Shown: positions 28,864 through 38,357, numbered from the stretch's first letter. The stretch is 64,000 bases of DNA from JAFDVL01 sp043736395 (GCA_043736395.1 JAYTCQ010000174.1:13015-77014); one strand, 5' to 3'. Notes: a model not told the origin generated them from the sequence alone. Translations and numbers: made by a program.

Positions 28864-31800
28864 TTACTGCGAATAAAGCTGGCTTCTTGGAATTACCTCC
28901 CTCGCTTGATTCGGGCTTGACCATTCAAGTTTGACCGAAGCCGTTTTATCTTTTTCTACAAACTCCAATTTAATGGTGTATTTTTGCCCACCGTTGAGCG
29001 TGACAGCACCGCGACTTTCTGTCAGATCACTTCCGCTTCGGTTGATGATTAGTTGACCATTGATCCAAAGCCGCACTGTGTCTGCCGTCGTCACATAGAA
29101 AGTTTGCGTGCCTGAAAAACGAGGCTGGACAAAACCTGTCCACCTGATGGAAAAGTGGTCTTTGTCTAAGGCTGCATCGGGTTTTTCTTTGCCCCAATCG
29201 AAATCAATGAAGGGGTCAATGCGCGTCAACTTTAATTCTTTGAATTCTTCTTTCTTGAAATATTCTCCCTTCAATCCAGTTCCCGTTCCATTAACAGGCT
29301 TGATAACATTTACTTGAACCGCGCTTGAATTCGTGACCGCGCCGCTATTGTCATAAGCTCTCGCCGTAAACGAATAGGCTCCAGCTGATCCCAGACTTAC
29401 TGTATATTCATAAGGAGCGCTTTGATCCGAATTTATTAATGATCCGCCTTGATAAAATTCAACTTTACTAATCGTACCGTCTGAATCCGATGCGTTTGCG
29501 CGCAGCGTGACAGCAGTCGGCGCAGTCACCGTTGCATTGTTGGCAGGCGCAGTCAGGGTGACTGTCGGAGGACGATTTGCTGCGGTGGTATTTACCTTCA
29601 CATTATCAATCACTGCCTTACATAGGACTGTGTTATTGGCAGCTGTCACAGCAATTCCAAATAAAACCGAGGACGGCATGTTTACTGTGACCGTCTCTAT
29701 TAACAGCCAGTTCGTACCATCAGCCGATTGATACGTACTAAACTGATTGCCTCGTCGCACAATGCGTTGCCAACGCTGCAAAATTTGCGCATCTCCCAAG
29801 CTCGTGATCGTAGCCTCGCCAGGATTGGCGCGTCGTAAGGAGGCTGAATGCTCGTTCGATTTATACCGAACCATGACATATCGTGAATTCGCCGCCAGAC
29901 TCTCTCGAATCATGACACCGGCTTTGGCTTCGACTGCTGTGTTTTGAATGCTGGCAACACGCGCCACAATCTGCCCATCGCCTTGCAAAGTTTGATAGAC
30001 ATAATTGAAGCTGTCACTCGTCCCGCCAATATCCGTCCCGGAACCTTGCAAAGTGAAACTTCCATTGGAAAAACTATCAATTCCAACTTTTCCAACACTG
30101 CCGACATCCTTTCCTAGCCAGGGTACAGGCAATGTTGTAACGGGTGGCGGAGCGGAACTTTCAGGGATGACGTTCACCCGTTTGGTGTCGGTCAATCCGG
30201 CACTATCAGTAACGGTCAGTACGATTTCATAAAAGAAGGTCTCACCCACTGAGCCATGATCTTCAACGACAAAACTGCCGCTGGTTCCGGTTGCCGTAAC
30301 GCCGGGATGAATATGTTCATTGTGATGCAACAACACTGACCATTTCATGGCACTGGCAGGCAATGTCTCGTCGGCATCCGAAGCGGTTCCCGTGAACGTT
30401 AATTGCGTCCCGGTTTTGATGCGGGCATTGTTGGCGGGTGCGGTGATCGTGGCAACCGGCAGCCGCCCGCCAACCACTACGTCAATCGTGCTGATACCGG
30501 TAAGTCCTTGCGAGTTCGTAACAGTTAACTTCACAGAAAAAGTCTTAACGCCTGTCCCGCTGTAGGTATGTGTTGGGTTGGCAGTAGTCGAATTGGAACC
30601 ATCGCCAAAATCCCATAGATAGGTTAAAGCGCTGCCATTGGGATCACTTGACCCAAGACTTGAAAACGCAACGGTGTAAGGAGCAGACGGTGAAGGGCGC
30701 GAGGCCGTCGCATTCGCCGCTGGAGCTGAACCGCTGAAGCGAATACGTTTGATTTCGCCTGTTGCGATCGACAGATAATACAAAGAACCATCTGGTCCTT
30801 GCTCGATATGCACAGGCGAATCCACACCTGTCGCAAGCGATTCCACGCTCGTAATATTATTGTTCGCATCAAACACAGCACGGCGAATGAAGCCTTGTAC
30901 AAAATCACCAAAGAATAAATTATTGCGAAACTTGGTGGGATATTTTGTGCCCGTATAAAATGGCCCCATCACGATGGATGACCCGCCATTCCAGGGATAA
31001 CTATAGAGCGGCGGCGTCACGGAACTGGCCGGGATTTGGGCGCAACGTTGCGGAAATGCATTTTGGAAAGTGAATTGAGGATTCGGCCCTTCATAGCATG
31101 GCCAGCCAAAATTCGCGCCACGCCCGCGATTGATTTCTTCAAATTTTGCCGCCCCGACATCACCGATGTAGACTTCACTGGTTCCGGGTTTGTTCGTGAA
31201 ACGAAAGGGGCTGCGCAGTCCGTAGGCATAGACTTTCGACCGTACTGAGTTCGGATTGCCATCGTAAAATGGATTGTCACTCGGCGCAGTGCCATCGGGA
31301 TTGATCCGCAGAATTTTGCCGTTGTAGTAATTTAAATCCTGAGAACGAAACGATTGTTCTGTCGCCGCGCTGAACGATGCGCCATCGCCCATTCCCACGT
31401 AAATTTTTCCATCCAACCCGAAGCGTACGGTGCCAACCGTATGAGCACCGGAGTCTGATCCCATACAATCAGAACCAACCGGAGAATTGCTGCAAGGCGG
31501 CGTACTGATCTTACCCATTAAAATAACTTCGCTATTCGCCTGTGCAAGATCAGGATTATTAAGATCAGCTTTCACACGTGTGAGCCGGGCGGTCTTAGCG
31601 CCAACACCAGGAGTTGCTCCGTCTTCGAAGGTATACAACAAATAAACAAATCCGTTCGTCGCAAAATTCGGATCAAGTGCCAACCCAATCAGACCGCTGT
31701 CAACGCCCGAATAAACGCGCGCGCGAATGTCAAGAAAGGGAGTTGTTAACAACACACCATTTTTGACAATGCGAACGACTCCTGGCTTTTCCCATAAAAA

Positions 31801-31977
31801 GATTCTGCCGTCCGGTGCAAATGCAAAGCCGACGGTATTGAAGCGTGTTACCTGAGCAACGGTTTCCGTCGAAAACCCTGCATCCGTAAACGTCTGGGCG
31901 TAAATTCGCTCCCCCATGAAAACAAGCAACATTACCGCCACGCACAATGCAGTGGCTGGGGCTTTTCGTAGCTTCAT
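28864..31977 (-). CDS. secreted glucose/sorbosone-dehydrogenase-like protein with PKD, Ig-like and PA14 domains
   Basis: Exported 1037-residue protein. Signal peptide 1-27 (cleavage after IYA). Residues about 28-410 form a PQQ-dependent sugar-dehydrogenase-like propeller (GFAFAPDGRIFLWEKPG, GLIGLALDPNFATNGFVYLLYT, YGLRSPFRF, PCYEGPNP, GDFVQGFIRR). Then a PKD domain (about 420-505, YLWDFGDGS), an Ig-like domain (508-605), a concanavalin-like region of about 170 residues, a Big-type repeat (805-895) and a C-terminal PA14 domain (905-1035, GEYFK, FVTTADTVRLWINGQ-like). Probably binds or oxidises extracellular carbohydrate; catalytic activity is not proven by sequence. Within the polysaccharide run, 131 bp after the sugar transferase. 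Confidence 0.9.
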   Translation of the reverse strand: MKLRKAPATALCVAVMLLVFMGERIYAQTFTDAGFSTETVAQVTRFNTVGFAFAPDGRIFLWEKPGVVRIVKNGVLLTTPFLDIRARVYSGVDSGLIGLALDPNFATNGFVYLLYTFEDGATPGVGAKTARLTRVKADLNNPDLAQANSEVILMGKISTPPCSNSPVGSDCMGSDSGAHTVGTVRFGLDGKIYVGMGDGASFSAATEQSFRSQDLNYYNGKILRINPDGTAPSDNPFYDGNPNSVRSKVYAYGLRSPFRFTNKPGTSEVYIGDVGAAKFEEINRGRGANFGWPCYEGPNPQFTFQNAFPQRCAQIPASSVTPPLYSYPWNGGSSIVMGPFYTGTKYPTKFRNNLFFGDFVQGFIRRAVFDANNNITSVESLATGVDSPVHIEQGPDGSLYYLSIATGEIKRIRFSGSAPAANATASRPSPSAPYTVAFSSLGSSDPNGSALTYLWDFGDGSNSTTANPTHTYSGTGVKTFSVKLTVTNSQGLTGISTIDVVVGGRLPVATITAPANNARIKTGTQLTFTGTASDADETLPASAMKWSVLLHHNEHIHPGVTATGTSGSFVVEDHGSVGETFFYEIVLTVTDSAGLTDTKRVNVIPESSAPPPVTTLPVPWLGKDVGSVGKVGIDSFSNGSFTLQGSGTDIGGTSDSFNYVYQTLQGDGQIVARVASIQNTAVEAKAGVMIRESLAANSRYVMVRYKSNEHSASLRRANPGEATITSLGDAQILQRWQRIVRRGNQFSTYQSADGTNWLLIETVTVNMPSSVLFGIAVTAANNTVLCKAVIDNVKVNTTAANRPPTVTLTAPANNATVTAPTAVTLRANASDSDGTISKVEFYQGGSLINSDQSAPYEYTVSLGSAGAYSFTARAYDNSGAVTNSSAVQVNVIKPVNGTGTGLKGEYFKKEEFKELKLTRIDPFIDFDWGKEKPDAALDKDHFSIRWTGFVQPRFSGTQTFYVTTADTVRLWINGQLIINRSGSDLTESRGAVTLNGGQKYTIKLEFVEKDKTASVKLEWSSPNQAREVIPRSQLYSQ

Positions 31978-32108
31978 TTTTTCTCCTGTGTGTGAGTGCA
32001 GTATTTGTTGAGCGACCTGCCAGATCGCTTCTATATTTTTTCTAACTAAAATTGAAAGTTAGAATTTGTCATCCGCTTCTGCACTTTTCGCGGACAATCA
32101 AAAACTTT

Positions 32109-33542
32109 TTAAGTAGCACCTCTTCCCGTCAAAACAGCAGGAATCGTGCGAAGTAAAATCCGAAAATCGAGTCCCAGCGACCAACGATCAATATATTCAA
32201 GATCAAGCAGCATCCATTCCTTAAAACTTAAATTGCTGCGACCGGAAACCTGCCATAAACACGTAATTCCCGGCTTGACACTGAAGCGTCTTTTTTGCCA
32301 CGCAGCATTCAGTCCAAGCGCATCGCGCATCGAAAGCGGACGCGGCCCGACTAAGCTCATGTCTCCCAGCACGACATTAATGAGCTGTGGTAATTCGTCT
32401 AAACTGGTTTTTCTGAGCCAGCGCCCTAAAGTTGTAATTCGGGGGTCGTACTTGATCTTGAAAATCGGGCCTTCTTTTTCATTGAGGTGCTCAATCTCCT
32501 GCATCCGCGCTTCTGCGTCTACCACCATTGTGCGGAATTTGAAGAGTTGAAAACGACGCTTGTTATATCCCATCCGTTCTTGAATAAAGAAGACCGGCCC
32601 CTTCGAATCCAATTTGATGGCAATCGCAATCAGCGCAAATAATGGAGCGCATGGAATCAATAAAAATAGTGCTGCCAGCAGGTCAAAGATTCGTTTGGCT
32701 TCCGTTCTCCATCCCAGCGCCGGAGTGGAATGTAAGGAGATAAAATTCATTCCCTGCAACCGCGCCGGACGCGAAAAAGCGAGTTGCTGCGGAAATAAAT
32801 CTGACAGCAAATGTGTCGTGATTCCCTGCTCTTCCAGTTGCAGAATAGCGTCTTCGATTTGGGCATATTGAGATTTTATGGGGAGCGCGAGGACGACTTC
32901 ATCTACGACTTCGGTGGCAATGATTCCGGTCAAATCTTCAAGCTTGCCAATTCTGCGGAGTTCTGGAAGTGACGTATTGATTTCATGATCATCTAAATAT
33001 CCAAGGACGCGATAACCAAGATCAGGACGCTTCATCAGGCGCTCGACAAATTGCTGTCCGCGTGGGCCGCCTCCGATCAATAATAAATTTTTGGTGTTAT
33101 GCCCGCGCCGCCGAAACGAGCGAAAAACGTATTGCTGAATCAGCCTGAAGGCGCAAATGAACACAAAACCAACGAGCGCGAACATCCCCGTAACAATCAC
33201 GGTAACTGTCGGCCAATTACCAACCTGTGCCACGATCAGCAAAGCCGTGGCGCACCAGAAAACCGACAAGGCAATTTCCATGACTTCTTCGGCTAAAAGA
33301 TGCAATCGAGTTAATAAATATAGCCCACGGATATTGAACGCCTGATGCCAGATCAATAACAAAAGTCCGATCAGGATAGCGTTGGTGACTTTGACACGAT
33401 CCGTCACGAAGGTGATACCGTAATCAACGTAATCCTGGTTGGAGTAATTTAAGGCGATGGTTAGGCCGAGTGCTGTGACTAACAACACCAAATCCATAAG
33501 CTGAAGGTACAGCAAATAAAGCTTTCGATACGGGGCGGGCAT
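32109..33542 (-). CDS. polyprenyl-phosphate sugar-1-phosphate transferase (WbaP/WcaJ type)
   Basis: Initiating enzyme of repeat-unit synthesis: transfers a hexose-1-phosphate from a nucleotide sugar to undecaprenyl phosphate. About four N-terminal helices, a nucleotide-binding-like middle domain (NLLLIGGGPRGQQFVERL), one re-entrant membrane helix, and the C-terminal catalytic domain with KRIFDLLAALFLL, LFKFRTMVVDAE, RKTSLDELPQL, GDMSLVGPRP and CLWQVSGRSN. All key motifs are present (477 aa, normal for the family). Start ATG has GGAAAAA upstream. Preceded by a hairpin-forming repeat. Confidence 0.95.
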   Translation of the reverse strand: MPAPYRKLYLLYLQLMDLVLLVTALGLTIALNYSNQDYVDYGITFVTDRVKVTNAILIGLLLLIWHQAFNIRGLYLLTRLHLLAEEVMEIALSVFWCATALLIVAQVGNWPTVTVIVTGMFALVGFVFICAFRLIQQYVFRSFRRRGHNTKNLLLIGGGPRGQQFVERLMKRPDLGYRVLGYLDDHEINTSLPELRRIGKLEDLTGIIATEVVDEVVLALPIKSQYAQIEDAILQLEEQGITTHLLSDLFPQQLAFSRPARLQGMNFISLHSTPALGWRTEAKRIFDLLAALFLLIPCAPLFALIAIAIKLDSKGPVFFIQERMGYNKRRFQLFKFRTMVVDAEARMQEIEHLNEKEGPIFKIKYDPRITTLGRWLRKTSLDELPQLINVVLGDMSLVGPRPLSMRDALGLNAAWQKRRFSVKPGITCLWQVSGRSNLSFKEWMLLDLEYIDRWSLGLDFRILLRTIPAVLTGRGAT

Positions 33543-33560
33543 AATTTTTTCCAGTAGTAT

Positions 33561-33654
33561 TGGGTGGTCGGTGGTTGGTGGTCAGTAGTCGGTAGAAGGC
33601 AGTTGTTTCAAGAACTCTGCCAACCGAACACCGACCACTGATCACCGACCACCG
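33561..33654. repeat. long imperfect hairpin repeat between Wzz and sugar transferase genes
   Basis: Left arm (33562-33600) built of GGTCGGTGG / TTGGTGGTCAGTAGTCGG units; right arm (33613-33654) is its imperfect reverse complement (CCGAACACCGACCACTGATC ACCGACCACC, shown split). A smaller nested inverted repeat, AGTTGTTTC / AAGAACT, forms the loop side. It fills the 126-bp gap in the polysaccharide run. Confidence 0.8.
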
Positions 33655-33668
33655 CTTTAGCTCAGACT

Positions 33669-35183
33669 TTAATTACTAACCCGGGTAACCAGTCTTGAGA
33701 CCTTATTTATTGAAACAATCGGCTGGTTTACACGAGCCGTGGGTTGAAAATATTCGACCGTAAAGGCTGTTACCAGTCCAAGAATCAATCCGCCAATTAA
33801 TCCCAGAATCAAATTGAGCGGAACATTTGGACTCGTTGCTTTAAAGGGAACACTCGCTGGTTCTGCGACCCTCACGTTGATAATTCCTTCTTTATCGAGG
33901 GCGGCGGAAACTCGGCTTTCTTCCCCTTTTTTGGAGTACAACTGATAGGACTGATCTGCCAACTCCCGTTCGCGATCCAGACGCCGCTGGGCATATCCCT
34001 GCACTCCTAATTCACGCACCTTGACCTTCGCCTGAGCCACGGTCCCGATCAGCGCTTTTTCTTTCTCTCGCAGTGACGCCAACGCGCTACGCTCGGTTGT
34101 TAAGGTGTCATTCAAACGCTGACGCAACGGATTCAGGGCAGAAGTTGTTGTTGACTCAGCGGGGGCTTTCTCTACTGCTTCGATCATCCGACGGGCTTTT
34201 TCGATGTCTTTTTCGAGATCAAGAATTAACCGATGCTGGGGCTTATATTTTCCCAGCAGCTCTGAACGTCGCAGTTCTAAAGTGAACAATTGCGCCCGAA
34301 TGGCATCAGGAGCTGTTCGATGTGAAATGCGTTCTTCACTCTTCAAGCGTTCAGGTTCATTCGCCAATTGTTGTTCTAAAGATGAAATGCGGGCTTCGCT
34401 TTCAACGATTCCAGTGCGCGTGCTTTCCAGAGCGACTTCGAATTCGTTGAGCTGGCGCATCTGTGTCTCGATTTGCTGATTGAGTAACTGTGGATTTGGT
34501 AGCGGACTGATTCGTTTTAATTCGGCTTCTTTTTCGTTCAGCGCAGCACGCATCGTTTCCGCTTGCTCCACAAAGAAATTTGTAGCTCCGATATTTTCAC
34601 GCAGTTTAATATGGCGTTCCTGATACAAATCACACAGGGTGTTCACAACTAATGCCGCCTGTTCACGGTTGTTAGCCTTGTAAGTAATTTTGATGAGATT
34701 TGATTTCTTCCCTGGCTCAATCGTTAAATTTTCCTGAAGCTTCGCAAGTGCTAAAGAACTGGCTGTCAGCTTTTCATCCGCCGGGTCTTTATCGAAGGCA
34801 GCGAAGACTGTGCTGCTGCTTTTAGATCCGAAACCTTTATCCAGATGTAGTCGCTTCACAACTTCTGCTTGTAGTGACGGGCTATTAATAATTTCAACTT
34901 CAGAATTCACATCTTCTTCGGTCATTCGCGTATCAGGATGCCCTGTCGCAATAATTTGCTCCGGTGTCACAGGCGCATCAAAACGTTCTTTCATCACCAA
35001 AATAGAAGCTGAAGAACTGTAGATAGGTTTCGTGAACCACGTACCAACCGCAGTTAAGGTAAAAGTCAAAATTGCAGCCCCCAGAATCAACCATTTGCGT
35101 GCCCAGAGAATATTTCTAAGGTCACGCAAAAGATTTTCTGAATCTAACCAACTGTCTGGTTGTTTTCCTAAATGAATACTCAT
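33669..35183 (-). CDS. Wzz/GumC-type polysaccharide co-polymerase (copy 2)
   Basis: Inner-membrane chain-length determinant and transport partner. N-terminal helix after a short cytosolic segment (KWLILGAAILTFTLTAVGTW, about residues 32-52), a long periplasmic coiled-coil region (about 180-420), a GNVR-type segment before the second membrane helix (SVPFKATSPNVPLNLILGLI, about 445-465), and a short cytoplasmic tail with no kinase domain and no tyrosine cluster. Paralogue of the protein encoded at 36279-37709. Its ATG overlaps the stop of the BY-kinase-like gene (ATGA, 35180-35183). Confidence 0.9.
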   Translation of the reverse strand: MSIHLGKQPDSWLDSENLLRDLRNILWARKWLILGAAILTFTLTAVGTWFTKPIYSSSASILVMKERFDAPVTPEQIIATGHPDTRMTEEDVNSEVEIINSPSLQAEVVKRLHLDKGFGSKSSSTVFAAFDKDPADEKLTASSLALAKLQENLTIEPGKKSNLIKITYKANNREQAALVVNTLCDLYQERHIKLRENIGATNFFVEQAETMRAALNEKEAELKRISPLPNPQLLNQQIETQMRQLNEFEVALESTRTGIVESEARISSLEQQLANEPERLKSEERISHRTAPDAIRAQLFTLELRRSELLGKYKPQHRLILDLEKDIEKARRMIEAVEKAPAESTTTSALNPLRQRLNDTLTTERSALASLREKEKALIGTVAQAKVKVRELGVQGYAQRRLDRERELADQSYQLYSKKGEESRVSAALDKEGIINVRVAEPASVPFKATSPNVPLNLILGLIGGLILGLVTAFTVEYFQPTARVNQPIVSINKVSRLVTRVSN

Positions 35184-36208
35184 GTAATAACCGCTATGAA
35201 ATTCATCAATCCACGCATCCGCGATTTGACTACAGAAAGAGGTGAAGGAGTAGAACGCGCTTTATTGAGCGTGACGCCCAGCACATTTGCCTGAGCGCTC
35301 CGCAATCTCTGCTGTGCTTCGCCCAGGCTGGCAAACGAAGTAACATTTTCAGTCGCCACGAGAATAACGCCGTCCACCGCGCCCGCTAATAAGGCTACTT
35401 CTGGATGACTGCTGACAGCCGGAGCATAAATCACCACCAAATCAAACATTTTCTCAAGCTCGCTTAATACCACTGACGGAGTCCAGTTTTTCAACCAATC
35501 GTCAAGCTTGACTGCGCCCAGCGAAGAGGCAATCTCGTAAAGATTTTGTGTTCTTGTTCGTTTGATTCGAAACGAATAATCATCTGATAAAACTTTATTT
35601 CGGTGTGTTAATGCGCTGGTTTCCGCGACTTCGAGATATGCAATTTTTAATCGCTTATATTCCGAAATTAATTGGCTCAGATCAGCCGCTATTGGTTGGG
35701 CGCTGACTTCTGGCGCGGCTCCACAAATTAAAACTGAACGAAGCTTTCTTTGCTCTGCTTCAACCATGATGGTCGCCCGCAATTTCAACAATTGTTCGCG
35801 TGCCTCCGGCGACAAAGGCGATGGCTCTGGAGCATCAGCCTGACGAGGAACCGCCAGTTCATTGAATATCCGGCTGGCGGCTGAAGCTGCATTTTGGCTG
35901 GTGCTTTTCACTTGTGAAACTTGTTTCGGAAGAGTTGAATAATTAGCCCGGGTAGGCGATCTTTTCACAGTCTGTGAAACAATCGAAGTCGGTATGATTT
36001 GGCGCGCTTCAGGTTTCAAATTTCCTAAAACCTCAACTAACTCGTCAATTTCCGAAACGGGAAAAGTCTGCTGCCGCCGCACAGGAAGTACCTTGTTCCA
36101 CTCCTGCGGTGAAACAGTAATCACTTCCCAATCTCCGGTCACAAAACCATTTTTACGCGCTGATTGTGCGACGTTCCGGTGTGATGTATTGGTTGTCACT
36201 TGCCACAT
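35180..36208 (-). CDS. BY-kinase/CpsD-like protein lacking nucleotide-binding motifs
   Basis: Its position between two Wzz-type genes and its C-terminal fold match the cytoplasmic tyrosine-kinase partners of Wzz (CpsD/CapB): LICGAAPEVSAQPIAADLSQ, IAYLEVAET, NLYEIASSLG, MFDLVVIYAPAVSSHPE, AGAVDGVILVATENVTS, GVTLNKA. The P-loop is missing: where GEGKS/T should be it reads AAPEVSAQP. The Walker A' aspartate (usual IDTPP) is Tyr in VIYAPAV. No C-terminal Tyr cluster. The N-terminal 150 residues are variable and polar. So it probably does not bind ATP and may act as a structural regulator. Start ATG 36208 follows AAGAGAAAAA; the longer frame from 36244 has no better site. Confidence 0.85.
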   Translation of the reverse strand: MWQVTTNTSHRNVAQSARKNGFVTGDWEVITVSPQEWNKVLPVRRQQTFPVSEIDELVEVLGNLKPEARQIIPTSIVSQTVKRSPTRANYSTLPKQVSQVKSTSQNAASAASRIFNELAVPRQADAPEPSPLSPEAREQLLKLRATIMVEAEQRKLRSVLICGAAPEVSAQPIAADLSQLISEYKRLKIAYLEVAETSALTHRNKVLSDDYSFRIKRTRTQNLYEIASSLGAVKLDDWLKNWTPSVVLSELEKMFDLVVIYAPAVSSHPEVALLAGAVDGVILVATENVTSFASLGEAQQRLRSAQANVLGVTLNKARSTPSPLSVVKSRMRGLMNFIAVIT

Positions 36209-36278
36209 ATTTTTTCTCTTTTCCGGTGCAAAAAACGAATGCAAATTTGTTGAATGTCGGACGATTTTTCTAAATCAC

Positions 36279-37709
36279 CTACGCTTTGATTTCCAATTTC
36301 ACTTCTCGTGGCGCAGGTAACCTAGCTAATACTGCCAACCCCAAACGGCGGTGCAAGCCTTCTTCACTACAAACACGGGGATGAAAAGTTTCCGCAATTA
36401 ATACGCTGCCAAGCGAGGTCCCCAGGCCTGCCAACAAAAGTAAAATCAAATTCTGTGACCAGTTAGGACTAACCGGGTAACGCGCAATACTGGCGCCTTC
36501 CATTAAAATGACCTGCGTCAATTTTGACTTCTTAACAATGGCTTCAATTTCCGCTTCCTGCGCTTTCTGACGGTATAAATCTACAGCTTCCTGATTGAGG
36601 AGACGCTCACGTTCAAGGCTCTCTTTTTTGACCCCTGCCTGGTTTAGGTTATTCACACGCGACTGATAGGTATTCACCAGCTCACGAAGTCTCGCTTCAC
36701 GCTCAACCAAAACTGCCAGCGAAGTCTCAGCTTTGAAGAGATCATCCGCGAGACGACGACGCGTCTGATTAATCGCAAAAGAACGCTCACGCGGAGGGTT
36801 CTGTTCTTCCTTGGCAATCAACTCTTTGGATTTGGCAATGCGCTGATCCATGTCGCGAATCAACCGATGCTGGGGCTGATATTTTTGCAGCAACTGTGTG
36901 CGTTGCATTTCAAACGCCACCAGTTCTTCTTTCATTTTGTCCAATGCCTGCACGTATTTCGTTGAGGAGCCAACTTCCAGTTGTTCCGGTTCAGAAGCCA
37001 GTTGAGATTTCAGCGCATTGATTTGCTTCTGTGCCTCGCGCCTTTCGATGTCTGCCGCTTCCGCTTGTTTTTGAAGTTCGTAATATTGCTTTAAGACAAG
37101 CTCTTTTTGAGAAGCGTTCCCGTTTAATTCAGGTGTTGCCTCAACGCGCTTTAATGCGGTCGTTGCCGCATCTAATTTCTGATTAAAAACTTCTGCTCGC
37201 TCACTCAACGCGGCTTTCGCATTCACTGGATTTATCGGCTGGCTCAGGCGTTCACGCTCCTTCAGATATTCAGCAAAAAACAGTTGCAAAACGCGTGCTG
37301 CTCGTTCAGGATTTTCATCGCGATAAGTAACTCTGATCACATTCGAACGATTGATTTCTTCCACCAAAAATCGTGACGCAAATTGTTGCAGCGAATGCTC
37401 ATCATTGCTCCCCTTCTGCTGTGCCACAGTCATCAGTAATTCCTGATTTTTCAGAAGTTCAATTTCGGAAGCGATTTGATTGGTTGCGGTTGCTTTGGAA
37501 CCGTTCCCAGCAGAAATAGTTTCTGGACTGACCAGAATTTTTATCGAAGATTCGTATAAAGACACCATTTGGAACATCACCCCAATACCGCTCAGAACAA
37601 TCAAACTAAATAGTGCAAGTGCCAGCTTTTTGCGCATCCAGATCACAGCACAAAATTCACGCCAAAGCGCTGACATTGAATTTAGATTGATAGAATTACT
37701 AAGCGACAT
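36279..37709 (-). CDS. Wzz/GumC-type polysaccharide co-polymerase (copy 1)
   Basis: First gene of the polysaccharide/NRPS run. Two membrane helices (KKLALALFSLIVLSGIGVMF near the N-terminus and NLILLLLAGLGTSLGSVLI near the C-terminus) flank a long periplasmic coiled coil rich in Glu, Lys and Gln; KYQPQHRLIRDMDQRI is almost the same as KYKPQHRLILDLEKDI in copy 2. C-terminal tail of about 40 residues without kinase motifs. Start set at ATG 37709 (AAGG 5 nt upstream); the frame continues to 37739. Preceded by the long untranslated region with sigma-54-like sites. Confidence 0.9.
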   Translation of the reverse strand: MSLSNSINLNSMSALWREFCAVIWMRKKLALALFSLIVLSGIGVMFQMVSLYESSIKILVSPETISAGNGSKATATNQIASEIELLKNQELLMTVAQQKGSNDEHSLQQFASRFLVEEINRSNVIRVTYRDENPERAARVLQLFFAEYLKERERLSQPINPVNAKAALSERAEVFNQKLDAATTALKRVEATPELNGNASQKELVLKQYYELQKQAEAADIERREAQKQINALKSQLASEPEQLEVGSSTKYVQALDKMKEELVAFEMQRTQLLQKYQPQHRLIRDMDQRIAKSKELIAKEEQNPPRERSFAINQTRRRLADDLFKAETSLAVLVEREARLRELVNTYQSRVNNLNQAGVKKESLERERLLNQEAVDLYRQKAQEAEIEAIVKKSKLTQVILMEGASIARYPVSPNWSQNLILLLLAGLGTSLGSVLIAETFHPRVCSEEGLHRRLGLAVLARLPAPREVKLEIKA

Positions 37710-37815
37710 AAGAGCCTTATAAATGAATTCACCGGGCAAAATTATAAACGCCTATAGACCTCTTAAATTCAGGAACTGCCTTGGCAAAATAATGTTTGAT
37801 TGCACAGCCAGGAAA

Positions 37816-37836
37816 GAAAACCCTTTTGGGAAAGGG
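37816..37836 (-). terminator. possible attenuator hairpin in the leader
   Basis: On the minus strand CCCTTT-CCCA-AAAGGG followed by TTTTC, about 107 bp before the first start codon. The stem is only 6 bp, so termination would be weak or conditional. Confidence 0.3.
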
Positions 37837-38227
37837 AAAAATGATGACTAGGGTGGTAAGAAACGATGGCAAGCTAATACGAAATAAATAACAACACCTG
37901 CCTCAAAGCTAAGGAGAAAAAATTCATCCTGACATGGGGAACTTTAGAGAAACGCAAATCGAAATTGCTTTCGCTCACCTGGCTTATTTGCTTAAAGGTA
38001 TCGCTACTTGACGGTATGCATTAACCAGCATTGGACGATCTGCCACCGGGACTTAGGCTGAGCAACCAGATGCTAATGATGTATTACTTAACGGGGTACC
38101 TCCTATCTAAAAACTATTCTCTAACCATCAGGCAACGCTTCAGAAGTACACATAGCTTTTTCGGTAAAAACTGAGAACTACCTGACAAAAAATGTTGAAT
38201 TATCCACACGTTTACAAATTGGTATTA

Positions 38228-38243
38228 TCAATCTGCGTGCCAT
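38228..38243 (-). promoter_or_regulatory. sigma-54-like site 2 (imperfect)
   Basis: TGGCACGCAGATTGAT on the minus strand. The -24 half is a perfect TGGCACG, but the -12 half is TTGAT rather than TTGCA, losing the conserved GC. Could be a degenerate promoter. Confidence 0.3.
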
Positions 38244-38341
38244 CCTTAACGGGAATTACGGCGACTGAGATAACCGCTGTATTGATAATACTTATCCTCC
38301 CTAACTACCTGCTCCAATAATTGTTACCGCAAACACTAAGT

Positions 38342-38357
38342 GGCAACTTTATTGCCA
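38342..38357 (-). promoter_or_regulatory. sigma-54 promoter candidate for the polysaccharide/NRPS run
   Basis: TGGCAATAAAGTTGCC on the minus strand: the invariant GG and GC are exactly 10 bp apart and the -24 (TGGCA) and -12 (TTGC) halves fit the sigma-54 consensus. The same bases read on the plus strand (TGGCAACTTTATTGCC from 38341) also fit, because the element is nearly palindromic. The gene next door encodes a sigma-54 activator. Confidence 0.55.
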
